From assembly GCA_022749755.1 (NCBI GenBank), contig CM040445.1, positions 1,881,182 to 1,945,181 on the forward strand: a stretch of 64,000 bases of DNA, in the 5' to 3' direction. Shown here one piece after another: positions 22,106 to 33,539 of the stretch. Origin of the DNA: Azadirachta indica (taxonomy: Eukaryota > Streptophyta > Magnoliopsida > Sapindales > Meliaceae). The position numbers and the translations under genes were made by a program. The notes below the pieces were generated by a model. That model saw only the letters and a list, made by a program, of their open reading frames with translations. It did not search any database and was not told where the DNA came from. Position 1 is the stretch's first letter. Every line of letters begins with the position of its first letter.

Positions 22106-24847
22106 ATGGGTTCTTCTCCACCACCATTGAAGCGAAGGCGAAAGGATGAAGGCGTTGATGACGTTTCATCACCAGTGGTGGTATTAGCTCATGGCGCTGG
22201 TGCTCCGTCGTCTTCTGATTGGATGATCAAGTCACGCCTTTTCTCTATTATTCTTTTTACCGTTTAGTTTTTATATTCATTAATTATTGATGTCTTTTCT
22301 TAAATGAAATTTATTTCAAGGCTACATTTAGCACCTGGGTTATTTGGTTGTATAGAGATGATTCTGTTCTTTGATACATATATTTCTTTCTTTGTTCATG
22401 AAGAAATACAGCAGATATGATTTTTTATTAGGCTTAGTTATCAAGTATTGGGAGGAAATAAAGTGGGAAAAAAAAAAGAGCAACTATGGGGTGCAGAATG
22501 CAGATTAGTTTACAGTTTATGACAGTGACCAACTAAAGTTACCATATTTTATGCAGATGGAAGGCTATGTTAGGAAAGGCACTTCAAGCTGTTGAAGTAG
22601 TCACATTTGACTATCCTTGTAAGTCAATTTCTCATTAAATTGTTAAATTGATTCTTTTGGCTGATTTTTGTGTTCTGTATGTTCAAGATACTTTGAGTTA
22701 CAATCTCTATGATCTGCAAGACAAAGTACTGGGTAAATGATGAAATTAGTTTTGCTAAATTAATAGATTTGACTCTCGTCAGACATTTCTGGTGGAAAAC
22801 GAAAGGCGCCTCCCAAAGCAGAAAAACTGGTTGAATTTCACGCAGATGTTGTCAGAAAGACAGTTACTAAGCACCCTGGCCATCCTCTGATTTTGGCAGG
22901 GAAATCCATGGGTTCAAGGTATAATCATATGAGATTTTCAGTGTGAAAATACTATTGTGCAGATTTTGAAATGCTGAAAATACTAATGTTTGTAAGCATA
23001 GAAAATGCTTCTAGTAATTGAGATGGAACAAGTTTCTATGAGTTTTCTTGAATGGTAGGCTACTTTGTTTTCTTGTCTGTATGAGAAAGTTCTGCTAAAA
23101 ATATGAGCATATATGCAAGAGTGAAGTTAATTAATCTGTAAACATTGCCTTGTATTATATATCTCTTGGTGCTTTTTCTTTCTTATTTTCAAAAATGTCT
23201 TCTGTAGAGTCAGCTGCATGGTAGCTTGCAAGGAAGACATTGCTGCATCAGCTGTACTTTGCCTGGGATACCCACTGAAGGTTTGCAATTATTTAAGTAT
23301 CTTACTTTATGCCCAAAATGGTGGTGTTCATTGCATCTCAACGATATATGCTTTGGAGAAAAATTTGTCAACTGGTTCTATAATTACTAGATTGTGTGCC
23401 TATTATCTTTGTGTTTTATGTGTATCATAAAATTGCAACAGCATATTCTCATATAATGTTTACATTTATTACCTATGTTCTTTAAGAGGGAGTTACATAT
23501 TACCGGAAGTTAGGTAAAAGAACTAGTGTAATTATGATCCTGAATTCTGCTTGTACAACCTTATTTCAGTTAGTAATAGTTAACAGTGTGATATACATCT
23601 ATAACATTGTTTGGATCATCTTCTAATGTAAAATAACTATACAGGCAATCCTTTTTGTAGTTACTCATTCCAGTTTTATTGACTAGGTAAATTGATTTTC
23701 CTGGACATGCCTGATAAGATTAATGAAGGTGCTATTTGCTCATACTTTTCTTTTTAAAATTCTATTTAACCATTTTTTATAAATAATCTCCAAAACTCCA
23801 AAATCTTAATTTATTTTTTACTGTAAAACTATACTCCATATAGGTAATGGAGTTGAAAGCTAATGAAATTTATTGATTATCCACATAGCTAGATAACAAG
23901 CAGCATCTTTGTAACTATGATTCAATGTTGGGATTTTCTGACCTCAAAAAATTTCACTGCATTTCTTCCCTCAGTTGCTCCTTCTAGAAGGCAATAAATA
24001 ATTATTGAAAACCGAAATCTTTCTGCAGTTTTTTTCTATAATTATTTTCCTTTTGGACTTATTTCCTTAAAGGAATATCACTACACCAATTTTTTATGAT
24101 TTATCATTTCAATCTAGCTATTGTGGCAAGGGCATTTGTCCTTAAGCTGTTATGGAAAGGCAGGCCCCCTGAAGTATTCACAGTGTGTGCTATAACTGAA
24201 ACACAATAGATGCCAAATGTAATTATGAAATTATTTTTTATCCACTATCCTAATATTTCAGGGCACAAACGGAGCAGTACGAGATGAATTGTTGCTGCAA
24301 CTTATGGTTCCTATTATGTTTGTACAGGTAGCCTTGTTACATCCTTATAAAATACCTTTGAAAAGAGTTAGTATTCACAGAAGTGTATTCTTGTGATCAT
24401 AGGAGTATTTTGAAACTATCTGACCTTAGGTCTCTCGTCCCCATCTGGTTTAACTTCTTTTTCAATAAAATTTGAATGGTTATATTTTTATTGTTGGTGC
24501 CTTACCTATCACTACCAGGGTTAATTTGTGGTTATTCTTATATCTAATGGACTTTTTATCCCAAAGAATTACTTCTGCTTACTTTAGCCCGTTTTGTAAA
24601 TCATTGTTCTTCTTGTACTGTGCCTTTCTGGGTGAAGGGTAGCAAAGATGGTCTGTGTCCCCTAGAGGAGCTGGAAGATGTTCGCAAAGCTATGAACTCT
24701 GTGAATGAGTTGCATGTGATTGATGGTGGTGACCACTCGTTCAAGATTGCTAAGAAGCACCTGCAAACAAAGGAAACAACACAAGATGAAGTTGAAGATC
24801 TTGCTGTCCAGGCCATTGCAGCATTTGTTTCCAGGTCTGTTGGATAA
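22106..24847 (+). CDS. KANL3/TEX30-type alpha/beta-hydrolase-like protein
   Basis: Six exons (22106-22230, 22557-22618, 22783-22918, 23208-23280, 24262-24327, 24638-24847) join in frame to 223 aa. The protein opens with a basic, possibly nuclear, segment LKRRRKD (8-14). The single alpha/beta-hydrolase domain shows the oxyanion strand VVVLAHGAGA (24-33), the nucleophile elbow LILAGKSMGSR (98-108; Ser104), the acid turn VQGSKDGLCP (153-162; Asp158) and the histidine turn VIDGGDHSFK (181-190; His187), so the full Ser-Asp-His triad is kept. This is the domain found in human TEX30 and in KAT8-regulatory NSL complex subunit 3; plant copies are usually annotated from that similarity. The enzyme substrate is unknown. 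The start is the first ATG, and the following intron donor is the weak GTCACG. Confidence 0.88.
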
Positions 24848-25025
24848 AGGTTAAATCACTTTTGTACAAGAGTTGTTTATGTACTATCAAGCATTGTATT
24901 ATTTTAGGGCTAATATGACATTGCATCAACATGGTGGTAATCGGGCAAGGGGAATTTTTCTTAGGCTTGTCATAGTTGCTTGATACTTACAGATAGTTTT
25001 GGAGCAAATAGATAGGCGTTGTTAG
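24848..25025. other. 3' flank of the hydrolase gene
   Basis: Short mixed-composition 3' flank without a gene. Confidence 0.5.
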
Positions 25026-25640
25026 TGGAATTCCTTCACTTTAATTATCGTTGGTGTTTGAATCTGCTTTTTTATGATGGGACAAAAAGGTTTCCATAAG
25101 GAAAAAGGTGTTACCGTTTTAATCCTGCTGCCCACTGAAGAATTCCATATTTATTTGGATGGATAAAAATATGTACTCTGTCTACACTGAAAATCTATAC
25201 TATCCTGTTCTCCTTCAACAAAGCTGTTCTTGGTGCTTGAAAACGTACTGAAATTCTATGCTATCTTTTTTCGTTCAAACAAAGCTTTACTTGGTGCCTT
25301 AAAACGTACTGAAATTTTAGTCTACCCTGATTTCATTCAAAGATAGTTGTTCTAGATGCTTGAAAATGTAGACGGAAACCAGACTGTAAACCAAGTGACC
25401 CATCTAGTTGAGTCTCTTAGAGAATCTGTCAATAAAGAAAGGATACAACTTCAGTTTAACTGAAGTGATTCCTTCACTTTGTTATTGTAGCTTTTGAATT
25501 CGATATGCCGTTGCATGATTTGACAAAAACTTCTACACAAAGAAAAATGTAGTCGGTTTAATCTATTTGCCCACCGAAAATATTCCATTTCTCTAAAGTG
25601 TAGATAAGAACCAAAATGTGTACTATGTAAAACAATTTAT
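25026..25640. repeat. Diverged segmental duplication with an internal 61-bp triplication
   Basis: The segment at about 25026-25185 and that at about 25458-25640 are diverged copies. Both read ATTCCTTCACTTT, then a TTTGAATC/TTTGAATT block, ATGxxxTGACAAAAA or its variant, TTTAATC, TGCCCACxGAA and ATTCCATxT in the same order. Between them are three tandem 61-bp units, 25189-25249, 25250-25310 and 25311-25371, each starting GAAA(A/T)T(C/T)TA and ending in a TGCTTGAAAACGTACT-like phrase. No coding capacity. Confidence 0.7.
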
Positions 25641-26295
25641 TCTAGTCTGTTCATAGAATTTGTATTTATAATCTTAGTTTCAATGGTAATGAATGCTGAA
25701 CATGCAATGTATAACTGCACATTTTGTTTAAGCTTTCCTGCCTTCAACAGCAGTTGGTTAAGGTATTTTATTGCGGTCATGGTGTAAGATAAAAGTTCTA
25801 AAGATTGCAAATAAAATCAAACTTGAGAACGTTAAATAAGCAAAAGAAGGCTATCCCAGACATAATAGATCCGTTCATAGAATACATCATATAACTCATA
25901 CATAGGCACACCACGTTGTACATACTCCTGAAGCAACAAGTCTACAATGGAGAACAGGATACCTTGCCCCAGTGATAGGGATGACAAATTCTTGGAGTAT
26001 GGGTACTCAGGTCAGTTCATAATGGGTATTATGAAGTGGTTATTTCAAAAGTCATATATTTCAATTTTATTTTTTACTGAAATGAAAAAAAGGAAAAATT
26101 TTAACATATTATAGTGTTATAGCACATACTTTTTTTTTTTTTTTTGGTTTTAGTATAGCACATACCTTAACTTGTAGTAAGTGTATAATTTTGTTTTATT
26201 GTTTAGTTTGAATTTTGAATAAACAAGTAATTGGGTATATAAACAGGTATGGCAAAATATTTTCCATTTAAATACCTACATACGCATCCACATCG
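25641..26295. other. Intergenic, no gene seen
   Basis: AT-rich flank with a T-run at about 26131-26145. Nothing recognised. Confidence 0.5.
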
Positions 26296-26304
26296 AATAT
26301 GAAA

Positions 26305-27571
26305 GGGGGATTTTCACATACTTCCTCAAAGGTGAATAGAATGTTTGTGGAAATTCACACACACCAGCCGCCAATGTCATCTCCTCCACAACTCCACCAA
26401 TGCCCGACCAACAGAAGCCACTGTTGAAGCTTTTTTTGGATCCCGTCATGAATATATGTTGCCAATTAGCCATCGCTCACCGCCGAGTCGCCGATTATCG
26501 ATTGTTGCTGCCAGCATCAATCGAACTCGGTTGCTCGTACTCACATGTAGTCATTGATGCTACCGCCTGCGCCAACATGTTGTCGACTCTTTAGCCAACT
26601 TCTGCCAACGTTTTGGGTTTTTCTTTTTTTTTTTTTGGTTGTCATGGTGAGGTGGTGATTGGTGAAGGGGCGGTGAGTGATGTGTTTTTCTTTTCTTTTT
26701 TTTTTTTTTTTTGTCGGTGGTGGCTGTATGCTTCATTATTGTAAAATTAGGTTCTTAAAATTAAGATTTTATGTACAAGATTATATTGGATTTTTCTCGG
26801 TTCCACTTTTGTTTAGCTATCAAATTTTGAATTCTACCTCATCCCAGTTTGCATTCTGAGAAAACGGCTTGCGTAAAATTGGGATCCAAAAATGATGCGT
26901 TTCAATGGCAAGGAGAAGCCTGGTATGTAATTCGTTTTGTGATGCATTTTTCTGTGCGTTATAATTTCATAATTGACCATTTCAGAAAAGAGAAGTTGTT
27001 GAATCTTTCTTTCTATTTTGATTTTATAGTTTTATTTAACTAATAGTTAACTAATAAGGAGGTTCTTGAAAAATTTTTAAATTCATAAGAGCAATTTCAT
27101 TAGAATAAATAAAAAAAGCTATTAAGTAGAGAAACATTGAACATGAATTTCTAATGTGTCAAAAGGAACAAACTTAATTTCATTTGGAGCCAGAGGCACT
27201 TTCATCCAAACTAGCCGCTGGGAAAAAATTAAGTTTAGCTAGGTGAGCGGGCATAATTCAGCTAGCTCAGTGACCGGGAGTACATGCAAAGCCAAGAGAA
27301 AAAACAACTACCTGGGGTTGGTTTCAAGAAGCTCAAAGAAGATCCTGAAGAAGTGCAGGGGAAATTTACAGTCACAGAAAGGCCTTGATAGGACTTTTGA
27401 TATTTCAAAATTATAAAAATATAAAATTACAATAATATCCTTTTATTAACAGTAAATGAACGGTCAAATTTGAAGGTTTTACTGATGAGAGGAGGTTTGT
27501 GTGAATTTCCACAAACATTCTATCTATCTGTAATTTTTATAAACCTCAGGGGAAGTATGTGAAAATACCCC
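26305..27571. mobile_element. Non-autonomous Mutator-like element with 9-bp target duplication
   Basis: A 1267-bp element flanked by the perfect direct repeat AATATGAAA (26296-26304 and 27572-27580). The left end begins GGGGGATTTTCACATACTTC; the right end, read inward on the minus strand, begins GGGGTATTTTCACATACTTC. Both ends also share AGAATGTTTGTGGAAATTCA further in, so the terminal inverted repeats span about 60 bp (left) and 78 bp (right, with an 18-bp insertion). Long inverted repeats with 9-bp target duplications are the mark of the Mutator superfamily. No transposase is present. Internal frames (26345-26594 and 26677-27043) match nothing I know. The 27310-27390 stretch looks mildly coding-like and could be captured host sequence. 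Confidence 0.85.
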
Positions 27572-27580
27572 AATATGAAA

Positions 27581-28449
27581 AAAACAACCGGTTGGAGGGG
27601 CCTATATCATAGCTTTCCTTGTGTTTCTGCCGCTGCTTTCCAGCCATCTTGTAAGATGATCCCTGATGTTTACTACGATGCCCTGGATTTGTACCACAGT
27701 TCGAGTAATGGACCTGGCCTGTGAGCCCAAGTCGTGATGATCCATATTTGCTCTGACTGTAGCCTCTGTGTGCTTCCCGTTGAGATTCATTGGCATACTT
27801 GTAACACTGGGATAAAGCCATGGGAAGGCAGGCAAAGGAGATAAGGGTTTTTGGTTGCCTGCTAATCCAAGTCAATTTTGGGGACAAATATCTAGGCAAA
27901 TGTTCAGTATATTGGATAATTGACATCCAAATATGCTTCTTGATTACATAATTTGGATTCTTTCTTGATTATTTTTAAATTTAAATAATGCTTTACGCAA
28001 CGTGCAGCAAACACATATATCTAGTTTTAACGAATTTGACTTCTTATTCCAAGCTATCCTTTGAATAAGCTATTTATTTTTCTTTGAACATAATGGCATA
28101 ACTCTTGATTCTTAACACACGTTCTCTTGGCACTGACAATATTTGAACAAGGTGACACGTAAATCATTATTTTTGGAAAAGCGAAAGGACTAATTGCCTC
28201 CTTAAACTGGAAGGAATCTCGTGGCAGAAGAAATTATGGACCTATTATGTCCGTTTTTCTTTACAGTACGTGGTTAGATTGGATTATTAGCTATTGTCTA
28301 AGGCTTTCCCCAACCAAACTTGTCTCGTCAAATTCTAAAAAGCTTGAGGTGCTCAAAAGAAATTGTGTTAACATCTTGAGCAATTTGCCTTGACCTTGAG
28401 ACGCTAGATAGTTTTTGTCGAGTCTCTCACGTATTCAAGCAAATGTAGT
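27581..28449. other. Region with an unassigned open frame (minus strand)
   Basis: A minus-strand frame at about 27581-27926 has a stretch rich in Gly, Ser, Gln, Lys and His (around REAHRGYSQSKYGSSRLG) and normal base composition. I do not recognise a family, it has no clear promoter, and its end runs into the neighbouring element. It could be a gene fragment or chance. The rest of the region shows nothing. Confidence 0.3.
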
Positions 28450-29073
28450 TAGGGATGGCAATGGGGCGGGGTGGAGATGGGGAGTCGTGCCCCATTCCCC
28501 ACCCTGTTTTCTATTTTAATCTCTACTCTCTGTCTCATTTCTCATTAAATTTAATGGGACGAGGATGGAGAATCCTTGCATGGGGAATGAGTTTCCCATT
28601 CCTATATCAATTCTCTATTTTATATTATTTTTATAAATTAATTTTAATAATATAAAAATTTAATTAACTTAAATAAAAAAATATTATTAATATATTATTA
28701 GAAATACAATATCGGGTCTTTTTAATTTTTAATCTTTTATTTTTTATTTGTATATTCTATTTTTTATAACATTAATTCATAACTCCATAATTTTTCATTA
28801 CTAATTACATTTAATTATAATATATAATTTTAAAAATTACAATATAAAATTATATTTACATATATAAAATTTAATTTATAAATTATAATATATTTATATT
28901 ATATTTTATTGGGGAATGAGATAGGGGAGGGGTGAAGAGAGATAAAACAATCCCGTCCTATTAATAAATTAGAGATTAATTTCTCCCAATTCTCCAAAAT
29001 TTATCTAAATTCTCCTTCGTTAAGGGTGAATCACTGTAAGTTTAGGACCCCATAAAAAATTTTGCCATCCCTA
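28450..29073. mobile_element. hAT-like non-autonomous element
   Basis: A 624-bp segment with 12-bp terminal inverted repeats: the left end TAGGGATGGCAA (28450-28461) is matched by TTGCCATCCCTA at the right end (29062-29073). Flanking 8-mers AATGTAGT and AATATAGC agree at six of eight positions, consistent with a decayed 8-bp hAT target duplication. The inside has G-rich stretches near both ends (GGGGCGGGG, AGGGGAGGGG) around a very AT-rich core. No transposase. Confidence 0.65.
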
Positions 29074-29544
29074 AATATAGCAGCGGTAGACAATAACTGT
29101 CTAGCACCTTAGGGGCGCTATGCAAAAATTGTCGAGTGTCTCGAGCAATTGCCTTAATTGCATTTTATCAAGCACTTGGTGAGAAATTTTTTTTTCAGAC
29201 CCAGCGTACATAACGCTTGTGCCAATAAAGTTGTCTTCAACGGGTTGTGTTTGGGTGGTGGAAGTTCGATCGTTTTGATTTCTCAATTGTTAGATGGTTT
29301 GTTTGTGTTCAAGAGTTGGAGTGACCAAGAGCGGAGCTCTTTTATTAACGTTGGGTAAAAATGGCTTAGTAGAACTAAAACATGAAATTTAGGACTTGGT
29401 TATAATAAAAAATGACCCCTAAAAATTAACTATAATTACCCAAGAAAAACTCATTGTATTATATAAGAGCTCTTGTAATCTACATAATGAAATCAATAAA
29501 AGCTATCATTGCTAGTATTGAGTTAATTTACAATTATTTATTAT
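29074..29544. other. Intergenic, no gene seen
   Basis: Mixed then AT-rich sequence. Overlapping short frames on both strands at 29101-29358 show no family. Confidence 0.5.
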
Positions 29545-30235
29545 GTTTCTACGTTATTTTGGAAGCCTGTAAAATTAAAATGTTTGGTAATATACATTAT
29601 TTTATTTATTATTAATATTTACTAATTAACTTGATATTCTAACAAAATAAAAAGTTTAAAAATTGATATTTTGACAAAAAATATATCTTTTTAAATAATA
29701 TATTTATATGTATAATAATTTTGATTATATTATCATAATAATAGAAAATTAATATATTATATTAATATATACGTTATTTATTTATTTTATATACAATTTT
29801 TAAAAAAAGTAATTGATAATGGATAATATAAAGATTAATAAAAATTAAATAAAAATAATAAGTCATATTATAATATATTTATAATTATATAAATATATAA
29901 AGTTATTATAATAATTAAAATATAAAAGAAATAAAAATAAGAAGACAAGTAGAAGGGATATACAATATATAAGAGATATATCAAAAATAGTTAACTAAAC
30001 TTTTAATATTGTTAGTAAATAAATTAATAAGGTAGGATAATTTTAAAAAATAAAAATATTAAATTATTTAAATATATACTTATTCAAATTTAAATCAAAA
30101 TTTTTAATTTAATTATACTTGTATATTTTTAACAAATATTTATATATAAATTAAAAAATAAATAACTTTTAAATATTTAAATAATTATATTTATATTTTA
30201 ACTACAAAATCAGACAACCCCTAACATAGTATATT
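29545..30235 (+). repeat. AT-rich dispersed repeat family 2, copy 1
   Basis: About 690 bp of nearly pure A/T. Its reverse complement matches 53810-54480 nearly throughout, for example AATAATTTTGATTATATTA, AAAGATTAATAAAAATTAAA and GTTAGTAAATAAATTAATAA, in the same order. It is probably an old non-autonomous mobile element. The exact termini and any inverted repeats were not resolved. Confidence 0.7.
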
Positions 30236-31059
30236 ACAAGATAGGGAATCCTTAATATTATTTAAGTTGGGAGATTATTTACTGTAATTGTTAATATTAA
30301 ATAGGCTAAATGCCAGTTTATCACTGACGAGTCTGACTTTTTTTTTTTTTTTTTTTTTTTTGGCAATACCTACTTAAATAGTGGAAATATGCTGCATATG
30401 ACAGTATGTTTGAAATCTGTGATTTTCCATTGTCCAACAACGGGAGTCGATTTTAATTTAGCCATGATCCACGGATGCTTTCGGATTCCATTTCTTCTTG
30501 CGTTTCGTTGTGATTTAAGGACTATATATATGCCTTCAAATTTTCTTCTGCCATGAAATCATTTTTATCTGGTGCCATATCTCTTTGTCCAGGTTCTGCT
30601 TTATATAATTATGCCCACAAGTTTTGAATCAAATTGTTTCGTAAATCGACTCCAAATTGTATCAAATTAAATAACTAATGATTTTTTTCGACAAATGAAC
30701 CTAGAAGTGTTAAGTAAATTGAAGAAGGACAACATAACTTTCTCATGAACAAAATAGTTAGAGTAATTTATTCATTAATAAGAAAAGCATGTATGAAATT
30801 TAGTTTACGTACACGACAGACCATGCGTACCATAATATATATATAAATAGTGAAACTACAAGTCTCACTTGCCACTAGCCACGCTGTCGGAGGCATTATT
30901 TATTTTATTAGTTTAATTACATATTGCGAGGCTTCTTCATCAGTGCTCCTCTTACATCTGCAATTAACAACAATCAATGAAGTTAGAGAACAAAAAGAGA
31001 AAATATTTTCTTTCATGTAATTTGTTTTGATAACACTTGCCTTCTTCTTTCAGGTAACT
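30236..31059. other. Intergenic and 3' flank of dehydrin-like copy 1
   Basis: Holds a T-run at about 30338-30361. The 3' part is the transcribed flank of the minus-strand gene ending at 31060, with a plausible untranslated-region intron (GC donor at about 31040, acceptor CAG near 30959). Confidence 0.45.
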
Positions 31060-31503
31060 TTATCTACTGCTACTGCTGCTGCTGTCGTCATCCTTGCATT
31101 TCTTCTTCTTTTCTTTCTTTTCCTTCTTGTGGTCGTCGCATTTCTTCTCTTTCTTTTCCTTCTTGTGCTCGTGGAATTTCTTTTCCTTCTTGTCCTTCAG
31201 TTTCTTTTCAGTCTTTCCATGGCAAGCTGTACTACTATCATGGGATGATTTTTGCACACTGGCAGAGTGTCCTTTTGCCGTACCATGGGATGTTTTGTGG
31301 TGCTCGACATGATGCTGTTCATGGGTATGGCTGGAAGACTGACTTTTGGCTGTCTCATGGCCGCCGGAGTGGTGGCTGTGGGCATGGGTTTGGCCGGCAC
31401 TATGGGTCTTCTCATGGTTGCTATGGCTAACCTGATGCCCAGAATTCTTGTCTTGGTCGCAGGTTACCTGATCAACAGGTTTACTGCATTGCACTGAGGC
31501 CAT
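31060..31503 (-). CDS. His/Lys-rich dehydrin-like protein, family copy 1
   Basis: Single coding exon, 147 aa, beginning MASVQCSKPVDQ, the N-terminus shared with the copies at 34.6 and 43.3 kb. Residues 23-100 are dominated by His, Ser, Thr and Gln. Residues 99-137 are a Lys/Glu tract of repeated HKKEKKEKKC-type units, followed by DDDSSSSSSR at the C-terminus. His-rich, Lys-rich and poly-Ser composition recalls the small KS-type dehydrins (such as Arabidopsis HIRD11), which bind metals and protect under drought or cold; no perfect K-segment is present, so this is a resemblance, not an assignment. No signal peptide or membrane segment. It lacks the GLFQKL segment of the other two copies. The TATA box at 31582-31593 is shared with its paralogues. 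Confidence 0.8.
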   Translation of the reverse strand: MASVQCSKPVDQVTCDQDKNSGHQVSHSNHEKTHSAGQTHAHSHHSGGHETAKSQSSSHTHEQHHVEHHKTSHGTAKGHSASVQKSSHDSSTACHGKTEKKLKDKKEKKFHEHKKEKKEKKCDDHKKEKKEKKKKCKDDDSSSSSSR

Positions 31504-31581
31504 TGCTAGAATGCTAGATAAAGTTTCTAGTTTTTCACTCTTGTTTTCTCAATTTATGCTGAAAGCGGGCAGTGTTACATG

Positions 31582-31593
31582 AAAATATATAGG
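31582..31593 (-). promoter_or_regulatory. TATA box, dehydrin-like copy 1
   Basis: Minus-strand CCTATATATTTT, 79 bp upstream of the ATG and in the same context (ATGCCTATATATTT) as in the other two copies. Confidence 0.7.
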
Positions 31594-32809
31594 CATGGAG
31601 GGTAAGTGGGATTCCTTTTGTAACAACATCAGTAATGGAATATCTGCTTTTCTTGTGCACTCATCTTCTATTTTTATCGGAATAAATACCAGGATGGCAA
31701 TAATGGCCATGTTGATTTTACGTGCATCCGGCTTTTCATTTTGATTTTCTTGTAATATTGTCAGCGTAAATAATAGATGGGAATCATATTATTGTCTACC
31801 TTAAAATCCATGCTTTGGGTTACCTCGCGAGAGAACATGTCCAATGACCATAAAAGGGAAATTAAGAATATAGTTCGTTTGCAAGTTGCGAAGGGAATAT
31901 AGACCAAGTCGGGTGCAGCTAATATGTTCAGCTTTCAATGATGACCACTAATTTATTCGAGCTTCGCTTAAGCTAGCATGAAAAGAAAAAATCTGACTAC
32001 TTCAACATTTCGGATCTTATTGTGCTTGGGAACAGATCTATATGGCTGGCTGTTACAATTATCTACTATTTTACTTCTAATCTCACACACACACACATAT
32101 ATATACATAGATTTTTATGTAAACTTATTCATGCAAACCTCAATGAGAAGAAAGTAAATTAATTTATGAGATGTGTGTATGATGCCGTGCGAATCAACCA
32201 TGTTGGCTGGACGGTTTGATGGCAATTAGCGGCCCCTGTACTGTACAGAGTTTAGGCGCAGTACTTCAGAGTCTTGGACAAACTGGAGTTTTTTCTGGGA
32301 GTCAGGGCTTAACTATATATATGTGTGTGTGAAATTAGAACGGATTTGTGCATATCTTTGCTGTTGGATGCAATTTTTGCTTGTGACCTTTAACACTTCA
32401 TACCAACTAGTGCTAGCTGTAACCAATCAAAACAACATAAATTCTAAAATACGTTCATTTGGCCTTTATGATACAAAATTTTTAGGTTGTATATTCAGAT
32501 TTTTCTTTTGATAAAGTTAATTCTTTCATTACAAAGACTAACATATATATATATATATATATATAGTCGCAATGCAATTCCATCTAATTACAAAATTTAG
32601 AAGTGTTTAAATGTAATTAGTATAATATATAATTCGAGGTTAAACTAACAAAACTTAACTTGGTTTTAATTTTACTCATAAACAGAATCGAGATAGATTG
32701 AGAAGGCTGACTCAGATCAATTACTTAAACTTTCAACCCGTGGATAGGCAAATTCACTATACATTTAAACTTTCAACCCGTGAATATATAACAATAATAC
32801 AATACTAAT
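31594..32809. other. Upstream region of copy 1, no gene seen
   Basis: Contains CA/TA microsatellites (about 32085-32105 and 32543-32565). A repeated phrase, TTTAAACTTTCAACCCGTG, occurs around 32725-32743 and 32764-32782. No gene. Confidence 0.5.
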
Positions 32810-33530
32810 GGGGTAGGATTAGCAATTTTTTTTTTTACATAAATTTTTACATTAATTATTAGTGTTTATAAAAATACGTGAAGTGTCAAGATTGATTAAA
32901 ACAAAAATATAATAAATATTTTATATTCATTAATTAAGGTTTTTTATGTTTTTTATCTATCTTTTTCTTCTTTTTATTATCCACTAATTCGTAAAATCTC
33001 TCTCTTATTTCTCCCTTTTTTATTGAATCTTCTCTCTTTATTAATTTTTTCATTTTAATTATCAATTATAAATTAATAAACTCAAAAATAAAAATTATTA
33101 TTTTTATTTTCATCTTAATTTTCATCTTAATTATCACTTTAAAATTAAAAAACTTAAAAATTTAAATAAAAATTATTTTAATTAATTAATTTATCAAAAA
33201 TTCATGAATTTTTTAAAAACTTTTATAATATATAAATATTAAAAAAAGATAATTTAATTAATAAAATTTTAACTTATAAATGATAATTAAAATTAAAATA
33301 TGTTTGAGAAGAGAGAAGATGTAATAAAGAAAAATTAAAATGGGAGAGAGATTAATAAATTAGAAGTAAAAAAAAAAATAAAAGAAACATAAATGATCCA
33401 ATTAAATGAGTTTGTAAAAATTTTTTTATATTTGTGAGATGAAATCTTAACCCTCCACTTACTTTTAACTTAAAAGATAATAATTAATGTAGACATTTGT
33501 GTAAAAAAAAACTGTTATTGATCTTACCCC
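32810..33530. mobile_element. Small Mutator-type inverted-repeat element
   Basis: A 721-bp element. The left end reads GGGGTAGGATTAGCAATTTT and the right end, on the minus strand, GGGGTAAGATCAATAACAGT. Further in both share TTTTTTTACA, an A/T run and TACATTAATTATTA, so the inverted repeats extend for about 55 bp. Flanking 9-mers are AATACTAAT (32801-32809) and AATGCTAAT (33531-33539), eight of nine identical. Size, long inverted repeats and 9-bp duplication fit a non-autonomous Mutator-type element. AT-rich, no coding capacity. Confidence 0.7.
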
Positions 33531-33539
33531 AATGCTAAT

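Noticed and set aside
26345..26594. Overlapping plus-strand frames inside the 1.27-kb Mutator element
   Set aside because: Short, no domain, different frames of the same DNA; not taken as element genes.
31027..31497. Plus-strand Leu/Phe-rich frames opposite dehydrin-like copy 1
   Set aside because: Antisense shadows of Lys/Glu and His/Ser codons; same for the plus-strand frame at 43604-43909 opposite copy 3.
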